This document shows positions 9,242 to 18,986 of a DNA stretch of 64,000 bases, in pieces. Numbering within the stretch: position 1 is the stretch's first letter; the number at the start of each line of letters is the position of its first letter. Both the position numbers and the translations under genes were made by a program. The stretch is from Desulfogranum marinum. Its GTDB lineage: Bacteria > Desulfobacterota > Desulfobulbia > Desulfobulbales > Desulfobulbaceae. Location of the stretch: contig NZ_JAFFQD010000025.1 of assembly GCF_016918565.1 (NCBI RefSeq), positions 17,586 to 81,585 of the forward strand, written 5' to 3'. Below the pieces are notes generated by a model, which was given only the letters and a program-made list of their open reading frames with translations, did not search any database and was not told the DNA's origin.

Positions 9242-10873
9242 ATGTTCTGTAATCAATGCGAACAAACTGCAAAAGGAACAGGCTGTAATGTAGCTGGAGT
9301 ATGCGGCAAAAATGAAGAAGTGGCCGATCTTCAGGATCTCCTTATCCACGCATTGCAGGGGCTGGCTCTTTACGCTAATGAAGCTCGCCAACTTGGCATC
9401 GTTGATGAAGCCACGGACTTGTACACCTATGAGGCCATTTTCTCCACCCTCACTAATGTTGATTTTGATCCGGATCGTTTTTTTGCGCTGATTAACAAAA
9501 CCATTGAGTATCGTGAAGCAATGAAGGCCAAGGTAGCGGCAGCCGGCGGGAAAACAGATTTTTCCGAAGCGCCTGCAACTTTTCTCCCTGCAGATACAAT
9601 CGCTGGAATGGTTGATCAGGGCAAAGCATTGCACCTGATCGAAAATCTTGATACTGATGAAAACATTCGTTCGCTGAAACAAACCCTGCTTTACGGTTTA
9701 AAAGGTATCGCCGCCTATGCAGACCATGCCGCCATACTAGGACAAAAAGATCCTGCAGTTGCAGGATTCTGTTACGAGGCCTTGTGTGCATTGCTTGCAG
9801 AAGGGCTTACTGTGGAGCAGTGCGTGCCGGTTGCCATGAAGGCTGGAGAAATTAACCTTCGTGCAATGGAGCTTCTCGATGCTGCCAACACCGGTAATTA
9901 CGGACACCCTGTTCCCACTCAGGTACCACTTGGCCATCGAAAAAATAAATGTATTCTTATTACCGGCCATGATCTCCATGACCTTGAGCTCCTGCTTAAG
10001 CAAACAGAGGGCAAAGGGATTGATGTTTACACGCATGGTGAGATGCTGCCCTGTCATGGCTACCCTGAGCTCAAAAAATACGACCATTTTTATGGCCATT
10101 TCGGGACTGCCTGGCAAAATCAGCACAAAGAATTTCCGAATTTTCCCGGACCGATTCTTTTTACCACCAACTGTATCCAAAAACCCAAGGATGACTACAA
10201 GGACCGCATCTTCACCAACGGTCTGGTCGGCTGGCCTGGAGTCAAGCATATTGAGGACAAAGATTACAGTGCAGTGATTGATATGGCCCTGAGTATGGAG
10301 GGCTTTACCGACGATGCCGATCAGGGTCATGTTATGGTTGGTTTTGCCCGTAATGCAGTTTTGGGCGTTGCCGATACAGTTATCGAAGCTGTTAAATCAA
10401 AGGCTATCAGACATTTCTTTCTTGTTGGCGGTTGTGACGGTGCAAAGCCAGGTCGTGATTATTTCACCAAATTTGTCGAACAAGTACCAGACGACTGCAT
10501 GGTTCTTACACTTGCCTGCGGAAAGTTCCGTTTCTTTGATAAGGATCTTGGCGCTATAGGTGGAATTCCAAGGTTGCTGGATGTGGGCCAGTGCAATGAC
10601 GCTTATTCTGCCATTCAAATTGCAGTTGCTCTGGCAAAAGCTTTTGAATGTGAAGTCAATGACCTTCCCCTGTCAATGATTATCTCCTGGTATGAACAAA
10701 AGGCAGTAGCGATTTTGCTCACCCTGCTCTACCTTGGGATCAAAGATATCCGTCTTGGACCATCCCTTCCTGCTTTTATTTCTCCAGCTGTATTGCAATT
10801 TTTGGTTGATACCTTCGATATCAAACCTGTTGCAGCAACACCGGAAGAAGATCTGCAGGCTATCCTAGGCTAG
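9242..10873 (+). CDS. hcp: Hydroxylamine reductase / hybrid cluster protein
   Basis: A 543-residue cytosolic iron-sulfur protein. The N-terminal cysteines C3, C6, C15 and C21 (CNQCEQTAKGTGCNVAGVC) have the spacing of class I Hcp from sulfate reducers, which bind a [4Fe-4S] cubane. The hybrid-cluster ligands lie further on, in TGHDLHDLE, GEMLPCHGYP, FTTNCIQKP, VGGCDGAKPGR and TLACGKFRF. Hcp reduces hydroxylamine in vitro and acts as an NO reductase in vivo, protecting anaerobes from nitrosative stress. The gene is divergent from an HcpR-like regulator. Two downstream redox genes are probably cotranscribed, with a hairpin in the first gap. Assignment is firm. Confidence 0.97.
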   Translation: MFCNQCEQTAKGTGCNVAGVCGKNEEVADLQDLLIHALQGLALYANEARQLGIVDEATDLYTYEAIFSTLTNVDFDPDRFFALINKTIEYREAMKAKVAAAGGKTDFSEAPATFLPADTIAGMVDQGKALHLIENLDTDENIRSLKQTLLYGLKGIAAYADHAAILGQKDPAVAGFCYEALCALLAEGLTVEQCVPVAMKAGEINLRAMELLDAANTGNYGHPVPTQVPLGHRKNKCILITGHDLHDLELLLKQTEGKGIDVYTHGEMLPCHGYPELKKYDHFYGHFGTAWQNQHKEFPNFPGPILFTTNCIQKPKDDYKDRIFTNGLVGWPGVKHIEDKDYSAVIDMALSMEGFTDDADQGHVMVGFARNAVLGVADTVIEAVKSKAIRHFFLVGGCDGAKPGRDYFTKFVEQVPDDCMVLTLACGKFRFFDKDLGAIGGIPRLLDVGQCNDAYSAIQIAVALAKAFECEVNDLPLSMIISWYEQKAVAILLTLLYLGIKDIRLGPSLPAFISPAVLQFLVDTFDIKPVAATPEEDLQAILG

Positions 10874-10900
10874 CAGGTACCTCTTTACCCAACAATAAAA

Positions 10901-10934
10901 ACTCTTCCGGTCGGATCTCACCGACAGGAAGAGT
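10901..10934 (+). terminator. Hairpin between hcp and the next gene
   Basis: ACTCTTCC-GGTCGG pairs with CCGAC-A-GGAAGAGT around a short loop, making a strong stem. No long T run follows, so it may be an attenuator or a 3'-end stabiliser of the hcp message that lowers expression of the downstream genes. Confidence 0.5.
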
Positions 10935-10946
10935 ATTTCAAACAAC

Positions 10947-11582
10947 ATGACCAGAGAAAATCACAAGACATATATTGTTATGCCGGATATGGACGCAGGC
11001 ATGCTCTCGCCTGAAGATCTCGAAAAAATCACTGACGTGGTCAAAAGATATAATGTGCCCCGCACAAAAATTACAGGCGCCCAGCGTATAGCCTTCCTCG
11101 GTATGGAACCGCAACAGCTGGAGAGTCTTCAAAAAGAACTAAACACACCAGCAAAACCACCCCACAAAAACGGTCGTCTCCATTACATTCAGGCCTGTCC
11201 GGGAAATACCTGGTGCAAATATGGGGTTGGTGACACGCTGCACCTGCACGACAGGTTAAAAAAAATAGAGTTAAAAAATCCTCTGCCCAGCAAAGTAAAA
11301 GTTGGTATTTCAGGATGCAGGATGTGCTGCTGTGAATCCTGGATTCGCGATGTCGGTCTAGTTGCTGAGAAAAACGGCTGGCGATTCACCTTTGGCGGCA
11401 ATGGAGGGGGAAGGCCAAGAATAGGCGACATTGTTGCTGACGGACTTACAGAGGACGAAGCGGTTGCTCTCATAGAGAGGACATTACTCTACTACAGTAC
11501 TGCTGCTCAATTTAAAACACGCAGCGCCAGGTTCATGGAGCGGGTTGGGATAGAAGCTTTACATAAAGCTGTTCTTTCCTGA
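10947..11582 (+). CDS. Small siroheme/[4Fe-4S] sulfite/nitrite-reductase-like protein
   Basis: This 211-residue protein contains a single ferredoxin-like half domain and one siroheme/[4Fe-4S] module, where normal assimilatory reductases have two copies. The cluster cysteines appear as CPGNTWC (C-x5-C) and GCRMCCCES (C-x3-C, with two extra cysteines). Its size and layout match the low-molecular-weight assimilatory-type sulfite reductase known from Desulfovibrio. Position between hcp and a ferredoxin under the HcpR-like promoter suggests a role in nitrogen-oxide detoxification rather than sulfur assimilation; that is inference. Substrate could be nitrite, sulfite or hydroxylamine. Confidence 0.82.
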   Translation: MTRENHKTYIVMPDMDAGMLSPEDLEKITDVVKRYNVPRTKITGAQRIAFLGMEPQQLESLQKELNTPAKPPHKNGRLHYIQACPGNTWCKYGVGDTLHLHDRLKKIELKNPLPSKVKVGISGCRMCCCESWIRDVGLVAEKNGWRFTFGGNGGGRPRIGDIVADGLTEDEAVALIERTLLYYSTAAQFKTRSARFMERVGIEALHKAVLS

Positions 11583-11634
11583 TTTCACGAATATGCCCAT
11601 ATCCCGCAAATAAATCACCATATAGATATAAAAA

Positions 11635-12378
11635 ATGAAAAACTTGCGAAAAATTATAGAAATTGATGAAGAATTGTGTGACGGCTGCGGACAATGTGTT
11701 CCTGATTGTGCCGAGGGTAGCTTACAGATCGTAGACGGTAAAGCCCGTCTGGTCGCCGACAAACTGTGCGATGGTCTTGGCGCCTGTCTCGGTTCCTGCC
11801 CCACCGGAGCTCTTCGAATTATAGAACGGGAGGCAGACGAGTTTGACGAAGAGGCTGTGGAGGAATACCTGGCCGGCATGAAAGCTGGCAACACCCAACA
11901 AGCCAAACAGGCTCCGAGTGGATGCCCATCCGCGCAACTGCAAACACTGCAACCAGCTTCGCCCTGCCAAAGTACCAACACACCAAGTGTGCAAACAGGA
12001 TCAGCTCTCTCGCACTGGCCGGTACAAATTCGCTTGATCCCGGCAACGGCGCCTTTTTTGCAAAAAAGTGACCTGCTCGTTGCGGCAGACTGCACCGCAG
12101 TTTCTTATCCTCATATCCAGCAGGATTATATAGCGGGAAAAGTAGTGATGATGGGGTGCCCTAAATTCGACGATCAGCAGCTCTATATCCAGCGTTTTAC
12201 CGAAATATTTGAGACTGCTCAGCTAAAGTCACTCACCATTTTAATCATGGAAGTACCCTGTTGCGGTTCGATGACGCACATTATTAAAAAGGCTTATGAT
12301 GCCGTTAAACCGGATATCCCTGTAAAGCAGGTCGTCATATCTACCCGCGGAACAGTGTTGGAAGAGTGTGCCTGGTAA
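11635..12378 (+). CDS. Two-cluster 4Fe-4S ferredoxin with C-terminal Cys-containing domain
   Basis: A 247-residue protein. Residues 10-60 carry two [4Fe-4S] motifs: CDGCGQCVPDC and CDGLGACLGSCP. A low-complexity linker (about 95-130) joins this to a C-terminal domain with conserved-looking cysteines (AADCTAVS, MGCPKFDD, EVPCCGS). Proteins of this layout commonly sit beside hcp in anaerobes and are presumed to pass electrons to it. It follows the siroheme-type gene by about 50 bases on the same strand. Electron donation to Hcp is an inference from neighbourhood; the C-terminal domain's function is unknown. Confidence 0.85.
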   Translation: MKNLRKIIEIDEELCDGCGQCVPDCAEGSLQIVDGKARLVADKLCDGLGACLGSCPTGALRIIEREADEFDEEAVEEYLAGMKAGNTQQAKQAPSGCPSAQLQTLQPASPCQSTNTPSVQTGSALSHWPVQIRLIPATAPFLQKSDLLVAADCTAVSYPHIQQDYIAGKVVMMGCPKFDDQQLYIQRFTEIFETAQLKSLTILIMEVPCCGSMTHIIKKAYDAVKPDIPVKQVVISTRGTVLEECAW

Positions 12379-12739
12379 GATTCTTCACGCTCTAAAGGTC
12401 TCCTAGGAGCCGGTCTGATTGAGCAATTTTTTCTTCAAATAAAGGCATTAACGGAAAAATAGGCACAGCCATATACTTAATATCGGAGTCTACGCTTACC
12501 CGCGAGTATTATTTTTTCTGTAATAACGACGAGTTGAGGAGAAAGGGTTCAGTCCGACAGACTCCTAGCCTTTGGGGCATTTTTGATGCTGGGTCAATGG
12601 ATTATATACTGTTATCTCATGCTTCTTTTACCCAAGGTTGAGACGACGGACTTGCTTGGCACCTACTTATCCGTTATTACTAATAGCGCTGTAACCACCT
12701 CATTATTGAACATTACCTTTTGGGTCAAAACACGCTTTC
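12379..12739. other. Intergenic stretch without recognisable gene
   Basis: About 360 bases between the ferredoxin gene and the shikimate-kinase-like gene. I see no coding frame, RNA gene or obvious terminator. Confidence 0.4.
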
Positions 12740-13246
12740 ATGAAAACTAACCTAACCCTGATAGGCATGCCGGGAGCCGGTAAGAGTACAGTAGGCATCA
12801 TCCTTGCCAAGACTCTATCCATGGGATTTATTGATACGGATGTCCTCATTCAAATCAACCAGCAAAAGTCCCTGCAGGAAATCATCGATGCCGGCGACTA
12901 CATGCATCTACGACGCATAGAAGAAAATGAGATATGCAAGCTCAATATCACTAATCATGTCATTGCCACCGGAGGCAGTGCAGCCTACAGCGAACCGGCA
13001 ATGCGTCATCTACAGACGATATCTACCCTTGTCTTTCTTAATGTAGACTTTGAAGAAATAACACGACGAATCAAAAATTTTGATACCCGCGGTATTGCCA
13101 AGGCGGACAACCAGAGCTTTCAGGAACTTTTCGCTGAACGCCAGATTCTATACCGCAAATATGCGGACACCATCATCACCTGCTCTGACCTTGACCAAGA
13201 GGAGGTCGCAGAAGAAATTGCCTCAACCTACCGAAATAAGATGTGA
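12740..13246 (+). CDS. Shikimate-kinase-like P-loop kinase
   Basis: 168 residues, the normal size of AroK/AroL. It has the Walker A motif GMPGAGKSTVG near residue 9 and the acidic FIDTDVLI motif. An Arg in YMHLRRIE sits where shikimate kinases have the substrate-binding FR. The third motif is ATGGS in place of the usual GGG, and the lid region TRGIAKADNQSF has a single Arg. Shikimate kinase phosphorylates shikimate in aromatic amino acid synthesis, and aroB lies elsewhere in the window. The altered motif leaves open a related small-molecule kinase. No operon partner is close. Confidence 0.78.
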   Translation: MKTNLTLIGMPGAGKSTVGIILAKTLSMGFIDTDVLIQINQQKSLQEIIDAGDYMHLRRIEENEICKLNITNHVIATGGSAAYSEPAMRHLQTISTLVFLNVDFEEITRRIKNFDTRGIAKADNQSFQELFAERQILYRKYADTIITCSDLDQEEVAEEIASTYRNKM

Positions 13247-13456
13247 AAAAGACGAATCGACATAGGTGTCGCAGGTATCAATTAGTCAACAAGACACTTC
13301 CCACCCACGATCGCCTATCTATCCCCCCTAAATATAATTAAAGCGGCTGTAAACAAACATTATTATATTGTCTCCTTATTATTAATGCGCTGTTCTGCAG
13401 AGCAAAATGCTTTGCATGCACACTCTCCTTAATCCTCTCTTGCAGAAAAAACACAC

Positions 13457-14845
13457 ATGATCACAGAGCAGGTTCATACAGCACTGCAAAATGTAGTCGG
13501 TAAAAACAATGTCTACACCGAAACTGCAGATTTAATTACTCACAGTTACGATGCCACTCAAAAAGAATATCTTCCGGATGCGGTTATCTATGCAACGACC
13601 ACCCGAGAGGTAAGCGACGTTGTCAAGCTCGCTAACCAGCACGGCGTCCCCATAATCCCGCGCGGTGCCGGTAGTGGCTTTACCGGCGGTACTCTTCCTA
13701 TACAGGGGGGGATAGTTCTCGTCTTAACAAAAATGAACCGCATTCTGGCCATTGATGAGGACAATCTCACTGCGACAGTTGAACCTGGAGTGGTAACCGC
13801 CTCTCTGCAAAAAGAAGTTGAGAAACTCGGGCTTTTTTACCCACCTGATCCTGCGTCAAAAGAGTTCTGTACACTTGGCGGCAATGTGGCTGAATGCGCC
13901 GGTGGTCCAAGATGTGTAAAATACGGAGTGACCAAAGACTACATTTTAGGTTTGGAAGTAGTTACTCCGACCGGTGATATTATTCATACGGGTGGAGCAA
14001 CGATAAAAAATGTGGTCGGTTATGACCTCACCAGGCTGTTTGTCGGCTCAGAGGGGACTCTTGGAATTATTACCAAAATTATCATCCGGCTCTTACCCAA
14101 GCCTGCTGCAAAAAAGACCATGCTGATCCAATTTGCATCCATAGAAGGTGCAGCGCAGGCAGTTTCTACGGTAATCCGTGGCAAAATTATCCCCACCACC
14201 CTGGAATTTCTCGACGCGACCACGCTTGCCTGCATCCGCCATAACTCGGCCTTAGATATACCTGAAGAATGTCGCGCCCTGCTCATCATTGAAGTGGATG
14301 GAGATGCCGACATCCTTGAACGACAGGCTGCAACTATTATTCAATTGGTGAGTGAGCTTGATGTACTACACACGGAAATTGCAGAGACAGAAGAACAGTC
14401 AGAGGCTATTTGGAGTGTACGTCGCAGTGTGAGTCCTAACATGCGAAAAATCAACCCTGACAAATTCAACGAGGATATAGTCGTGCCCAGGTCCAAAGTG
14501 CCGGACATGATACGTGCTCTTGAAAAACTTTCTGCTAAATATAATGTCCCGATTGTCAATTTCGGCCATGCAGGTGACGGCAATATCCATGTTAATGTTA
14601 TGGTCGATCTCAAAGAACCCGGTATGCCGGAGACAGTTCAACGGGTGCTCCAGGAAATTTTCCAGACAACCGTTGATATGGAAGGTTCCATCAGCGGCGA
14701 ACATGGCATCGGCACAGCCAAAGCGGCCTATTTGCCCATGGAAATAGATAGTGCTACCCGGAAGTACATGCAGACCATAAAAAAAGCGCTGGATCCGCTC
14801 AACATTCTTAACCCAGGCAAAATTTTCCTGGAATCAACCATTTAA
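13457..14845 (+). CDS. glcD: FAD-linked 2-hydroxyacid oxidase subunit (glycolate/D-lactate type)
   Basis: A 462-residue flavoprotein of the vanillyl-alcohol-oxidase fold. The FAD-binding PCMH domain (about 35-215) includes PIIPRGAGSGFTGGTLP and GGNVAECAGGPRCVKYG. The C-terminal domain ends with the family motifs NFGHAGDGNIHVN and GSISGEHGIG. It oxidises glycolate, D-lactate or a related 2-hydroxyacid and passes electrons to the iron-sulfur partner encoded 26 bases downstream. In sulfate reducers such pairs often serve D-lactate oxidation; the substrate cannot be settled from sequence. Confidence 0.92.
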   Translation: MITEQVHTALQNVVGKNNVYTETADLITHSYDATQKEYLPDAVIYATTTREVSDVVKLANQHGVPIIPRGAGSGFTGGTLPIQGGIVLVLTKMNRILAIDEDNLTATVEPGVVTASLQKEVEKLGLFYPPDPASKEFCTLGGNVAECAGGPRCVKYGVTKDYILGLEVVTPTGDIIHTGGATIKNVVGYDLTRLFVGSEGTLGIITKIIIRLLPKPAAKKTMLIQFASIEGAAQAVSTVIRGKIIPTTLEFLDATTLACIRHNSALDIPEECRALLIIEVDGDADILERQAATIIQLVSELDVLHTEIAETEEQSEAIWSVRRSVSPNMRKINPDKFNEDIVVPRSKVPDMIRALEKLSAKYNVPIVNFGHAGDGNIHVNVMVDLKEPGMPETVQRVLQEIFQTTVDMEGSISGEHGIGTAKAAYLPMEIDSATRKYMQTIKKALDPLNILNPGKIFLESTI

Positions 14846-14871
14846 AAAATCATCATACCACCAACCACTGC

Positions 14872-16143
14872 ATGACTGATTATAACGAACTAACCCCTTA
14901 TAAGGATGCCATCAATCAATGTGTTCGCTGCGGTGCGTGTCAGGCTCATTGTCCGGTTTATGACCAAGCGCGACAGGAAGGAGCCGTTGCCAGAGGTAAA
15001 CTAGCCCTGGCAAAGGCCCTGCTCGAAGAATCCGTAACCATTGACTCGCGTCTGGAAGAGGATGTCAGCCTTTGCCTTATGTGCGGTTCATGTGTCGTTA
15101 AATGTCCGAACAAGGTCCCGACCGACAAAATAGTCGGTGCGATGCGACGTGAAATCAGTAACAGAAAAGGACTCTCACTCACCGGTAAAACAGTGGCAGC
15201 ACTCACCGGACATCCCCCCCTGTTAAAAGCTTTGGTGAAAACGGCTGATGTTTTGTCTCCGGTACTCTTTAAAAAGGTGCCACAAACAAGCGGTCTTCGG
15301 CTCAGGTTTCCAGTTTCCGGTCACGCGCAGCGCACCCTTCCTGCAGTGGCTTCCAAAAATCTTTTTACAGAACTGCCGGAATTTATACAAGGCCGGCCCG
15401 ACAAACCGGTTGTCGGCCTTTTTGCAGGATGTGCCATTACCTATATTTACCCCAAAATCGGGGTGGCAATGGCCTCCTTGCTCAATCATCTAGGGTATTC
15501 AGTGTTTACACCACGTACCCAGGGTTGCTGTGGCATTCCAGCCCGCTCTACCGGTGACACGAAGCTTATAGAGCAGTTAAACCGTACAAACCTGGAAGCC
15601 TTTAAAGCTCACGAGGTTGCTTATATTGTAACCGGGTGCGCTTCCTGCCATTCCGGTATTGGTGAGACTGATCCAAACAGTACTGAAGAGCAAGCCGACT
15701 TTGCAGGCAAGGTCAGAGAAATCCATCAATTTCTCTATCAGGAAGGACTGGCCGATATCTTGGCAGCATTGCCCACAACAAAAGAGCGTACTCGCATAAC
15801 CTACCATGATCCTTGTCATCTTAAGACAAAGGGCATTATTAATGAGCCCAGGGCCCTGCTTCAATCACTGCCCAATACACATTATGAAGAGATGGAAAAC
15901 AGCGATCTTTGCTGCGGCCTTGGTGGAAGTTTTTCAGCACATCATTATGCATACAGTAAAGCTATTGGTCAACGAAAGGTTGCCGGCATTAAGGCGAGCG
16001 AAGCAGAGCTCTTGGCAACAGCCTGTCCGGGTTGCATGCTGCAATTGCAGGATTCGATTAATCACGCCATGCTCAATGTACAGACAATCCATATCCTTGA
16101 GCTCATCAGCAAGGCACTGGCTCTGGATCAAAAGTGGAAGTGA
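14872..16143 (+). CDS. glcF: (Fe-S)-binding subunit of 2-hydroxyacid oxidase (GlcF/CCG type)
   Basis: A 423-residue protein. Two [4Fe-4S] motifs lie at the N-terminus (CVRCGACQAHCPVY and CLMCGSCVVKCPN). Two CCG domains follow, marked by GCCGIPARSTG and LCCGLGGSF, plus the typical YHDPCHLKTKG and TACPGCMLQL. This is the electron-transfer partner of the upstream FAD subunit. Such subunits deliver electrons to membrane quinone or to a heterodisulfide-reductase-like route. The genes are 26 bases apart with no visible promoter between them, so one operon is expected. Confidence 0.92.
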   Translation: MTDYNELTPYKDAINQCVRCGACQAHCPVYDQARQEGAVARGKLALAKALLEESVTIDSRLEEDVSLCLMCGSCVVKCPNKVPTDKIVGAMRREISNRKGLSLTGKTVAALTGHPPLLKALVKTADVLSPVLFKKVPQTSGLRLRFPVSGHAQRTLPAVASKNLFTELPEFIQGRPDKPVVGLFAGCAITYIYPKIGVAMASLLNHLGYSVFTPRTQGCCGIPARSTGDTKLIEQLNRTNLEAFKAHEVAYIVTGCASCHSGIGETDPNSTEEQADFAGKVREIHQFLYQEGLADILAALPTTKERTRITYHDPCHLKTKGIINEPRALLQSLPNTHYEEMENSDLCCGLGGSFSAHHYAYSKAIGQRKVAGIKASEAELLATACPGCMLQLQDSINHAMLNVQTIHILELISKALALDQKWK

Positions 16144-16409
16144 AAGCAAGAAAGAACCAAAAAGATAGCGCCAACCGGTGAATCTATGACAAGGACTGCT
16201 TTACTACCAATATGGTCTTGGCTAGCGCTTACGTCCTCATCCCCGATACCCGTTGCGACCAAACAAGTAATTGCGATTTTTACCCGGATCAGCTAAAAAA
16301 CATGCGCTGTTGTGCAAAATGATATATTTTTTAGCTCTTTTCCACCCGATCATGCACTACCATGTATGCCCATTTTGTATGCATGATATGCTTCCCTTGA
16401 AAATGGATA

Positions 16410-17780
16410 ATGCATTCAATGACGAAATCTACTAAAAACCCGATCCTGGCTTTTTTCTCTTCGGTGCAATTAGCCCTGTTCCTGCTGTTTGTTTTAGCAG
16501 CAACATCCATCATTGGTACGATCATTCCTCAAAATTCTCCAGCCTCCTTTTATGCCAAGCAGTATGGTCCGCAAATGGCAAGGTTTTTTGAGTTGTTGAA
16601 GCTCACCGACATGTATAATTCATGGTGGTTTCTCCTGCTGTTACTACTGTTTGCCATCAACCTTATTGTCTGCAGCATAGACCGGATTCCCCAGGTCATC
16701 AGGATCATAAAAAAGGATAATTTGGCAATCAGTCCCGAGCGTTTGCAAAAAATGTCGCTCAGTTCTTCGTTCACCTGGCATACAACCATAGAAATGAGTG
16801 TAGACAGAGTCCACGCCATACTGACAAACGAAAGGTGGAAAACAACTCAACGAGACAATGAACAAGGCACCTTGTTTTTTGCAGAAAAAGGCCCATGGAC
16901 ACGGTTTGGAGTCTATGTTGTCCATATTTCTATCCTTATCATTCTCTTAGGCGCTGTTATCGGCTCCTCAATGATAGCCAAAAAGGTTCTCCACAAGCCG
17001 TCCTTCGCGTTTAAGGGGTCTGTTATGATTCCGGAAACCAGGGAGTCTGAAGTCATCTATAGTTTCAAAAGCGGCCAGCCTATTGATCTTGGGTTTACAG
17101 TCCGCTGCGACTTTTTCGACATAGAATATTACAGTAATGGGATGCCCAAGACCTATCTTTCCAAGGTCACAGTGCTGGAAAACGATCAGGAAATTTTATC
17201 AACAGATATTGAGGTCAACGCACCCTTGACCTATAAAGGGGTGACGTTCTATCAATCAAGCTATCAGCCTTATCAGGATTTTGTTGTTTCGCTGCAAAAC
17301 AATCGGACCAACAAGCAGATCAAGAGGGTTGTTCCCCCCGCAAAACAGCTGGAATGGCAGGAAGGCGGAATATCTTTTGGTATTATTAACCAAGAAGCCA
17401 AAGGAAAGGTTACGCAGAGGGTAAAGGTCTGGTTGACTGACAACCAAGGGGATCCTTCCACATTTTGGGTCAACATGGGGCAGGAAGCTATGATAGAACG
17501 TCCTTCCGGCACCTATACATTTAACGCCAAGCAACTTTACGCTACAGGACTACAGGTAACCAAAGACCCAGGTGTATGGTTAGTCTACTGGGGCTGTATT
17601 TTAATGCTGGTCGGCCTTTATATTGCTTTTTTCATGTCCCATAGAAAACTTTTTGTTTTCATACAGCAAAAAGGAAAAAACACAGAAATCATTGTTGCCG
17701 GTAATACCAATAAGAACAAAATCGGTTTTGAAAAAACCTTCAACAGACTGGCCACCCGCTTTGAAGCAACAGATGAGTAA
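16410..17780 (+). CDS. resB: Cytochrome c biogenesis protein ResB
   Basis: A 456-residue membrane protein of the ResB/Ccs1 family. Hydrophobic segments lie near residues 13-35, 72-90, 170-190 and 395-415, with a large periplasmic loop between the last two. The opening LAFFSSVQLALFLLFVLAAT and GTIIPQNSPASFY are typical. Together with CcsA it forms the system II machine that exports haem and attaches it to CxxCH sites in the periplasm. The partner ccsA follows, and a cytochrome c3 substrate lies next. The start could be the ATG at 16410 or 16419. Confidence 0.93.
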   Translation: MHSMTKSTKNPILAFFSSVQLALFLLFVLAATSIIGTIIPQNSPASFYAKQYGPQMARFFELLKLTDMYNSWWFLLLLLLFAINLIVCSIDRIPQVIRIIKKDNLAISPERLQKMSLSSSFTWHTTIEMSVDRVHAILTNERWKTTQRDNEQGTLFFAEKGPWTRFGVYVVHISILIILLGAVIGSSMIAKKVLHKPSFAFKGSVMIPETRESEVIYSFKSGQPIDLGFTVRCDFFDIEYYSNGMPKTYLSKVTVLENDQEILSTDIEVNAPLTYKGVTFYQSSYQPYQDFVVSLQNNRTNKQIKRVVPPAKQLEWQEGGISFGIINQEAKGKVTQRVKVWLTDNQGDPSTFWVNMGQEAMIERPSGTYTFNAKQLYATGLQVTKDPGVWLVYWGCILMLVGLYIAFFMSHRKLFVFIQQKGKNTEIIVAGNTNKNKIGFEKTFNRLATRFEATDE

Positions 17781-17896
17781 TTTTCAATTCTGTGCATACT
17801 GCTCCGATAATGACAAACAAACCAGGTAAGCTGCAGAACTTTTCCTGACCATATAAGAGTGGTTTAAACGTAACTCTATCAGCCAACGGAATTTTC

Positions 17897-18748
17897 ATGA
17901 ACAGTTCACAACTTTTCGGCATCACAATGATAGCATACCTGCTATCAACAGCTTTTTATCTCGCGCTTTTCCTTTTTAAAAATAAGAAAATCGGTTTCAT
18001 CGGTATGCTCCTTGCCGCCGGAGGTTTACTCATCCAAACTATCGGCATCGGCATGCGTTGGTATGAGTCCTACCAAATGGGAATTGGACATGCCCCCCTG
18101 ACCAACATGTACGAATCACTTATTTTCTTTTCCTGGTGTACAGCGCTGTTCTACCTCTTTATGGAGATAAAATATAAAGCAAGAATCATCGGCGCTTTTG
18201 TGATGCCTTTTGCCTTTGTTTCCATTGCCTATGCCTCTTTTTCAGACCGAATAAACGATCAAATAAGTCCGCTTATTCCTGCATTGCAATCAAATTGGCT
18301 TATCGCCCATGTTGTTACCTGCTTCATTGGTTACGGTGCCTTTGCGGTCGCAGGCTCTCTTGGATTTATTTACTTGTTAAAAGCAGGCACTGAGCAGAAA
18401 AGAACGGCAGCACCCACATTATTTTCTTCTTTACCGGAATTAAAAATTATTGACGACCTGACCCACAAAACCATTGTATTTGGGTTTATGTGGTTATCAG
18501 CAGGTATTATTACCGGAGCCATTTGGGCCAATGAGGCCTGGGGAACGTACTGGAGTTGGGATCCCAAAGAAACCTGGTCGATTATCACCTGGTTTGTGTA
18601 TGCCATTACCCTTCATGCCCGGTTCACTAGAGGATGGGGCGGCAAACGCATTGCCTGGTTGGCCATCATCGGCTTTGTTGCCGTATTTTTTACCTACTTC
18701 GGCGTTAACTTTTTTCTTTCCGGTCTTCATAGCTACGGCTCCAGTTAA
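17897..18748 (+). CDS. ccsA: Cytochrome c biogenesis protein CcsA/ResC
   Basis: A 283-residue polytopic membrane protein with about eight hydrophobic segments. The haem-handling tryptophan-rich motif appears as WGTYWSWDPKETWSII, followed by ITLHARFTRGW; external histidines lie before and after it. It is the haem-presenting half of system II cytochrome c maturation, acting with the ResB protein just upstream. The downstream cytochrome c3 gene is an obvious client. Confidence 0.95.
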   Translation: MNSSQLFGITMIAYLLSTAFYLALFLFKNKKIGFIGMLLAAGGLLIQTIGIGMRWYESYQMGIGHAPLTNMYESLIFFSWCTALFYLFMEIKYKARIIGAFVMPFAFVSIAYASFSDRINDQISPLIPALQSNWLIAHVVTCFIGYGAFAVAGSLGFIYLLKAGTEQKRTAAPTLFSSLPELKIIDDLTHKTIVFGFMWLSAGIITGAIWANEAWGTYWSWDPKETWSIITWFVYAITLHARFTRGWGGKRIAWLAIIGFVAVFFTYFGVNFFLSGLHSYGSS

Positions 18749-18986
18749 TGCTCCCACAGGCAACTTTCAGCAAGAATGTAATTCTATTTGGTACCTACTT
18801 ACAGGTAAAGGTTTTAGGTATAATAAATCAAAGAGTTATCACCCCCGTGAAGAGGTACTCTATTTGAGGAGGTTACAGTCTCTCATTCCCCGGACATCTG
18901 TTGACAAGGCTAGGTTTAAGAGCTATACAATTAACGTTCAATAGCTGTTTTTGTTCATATACTAAAAATATCAAAGGAGGATTGAT

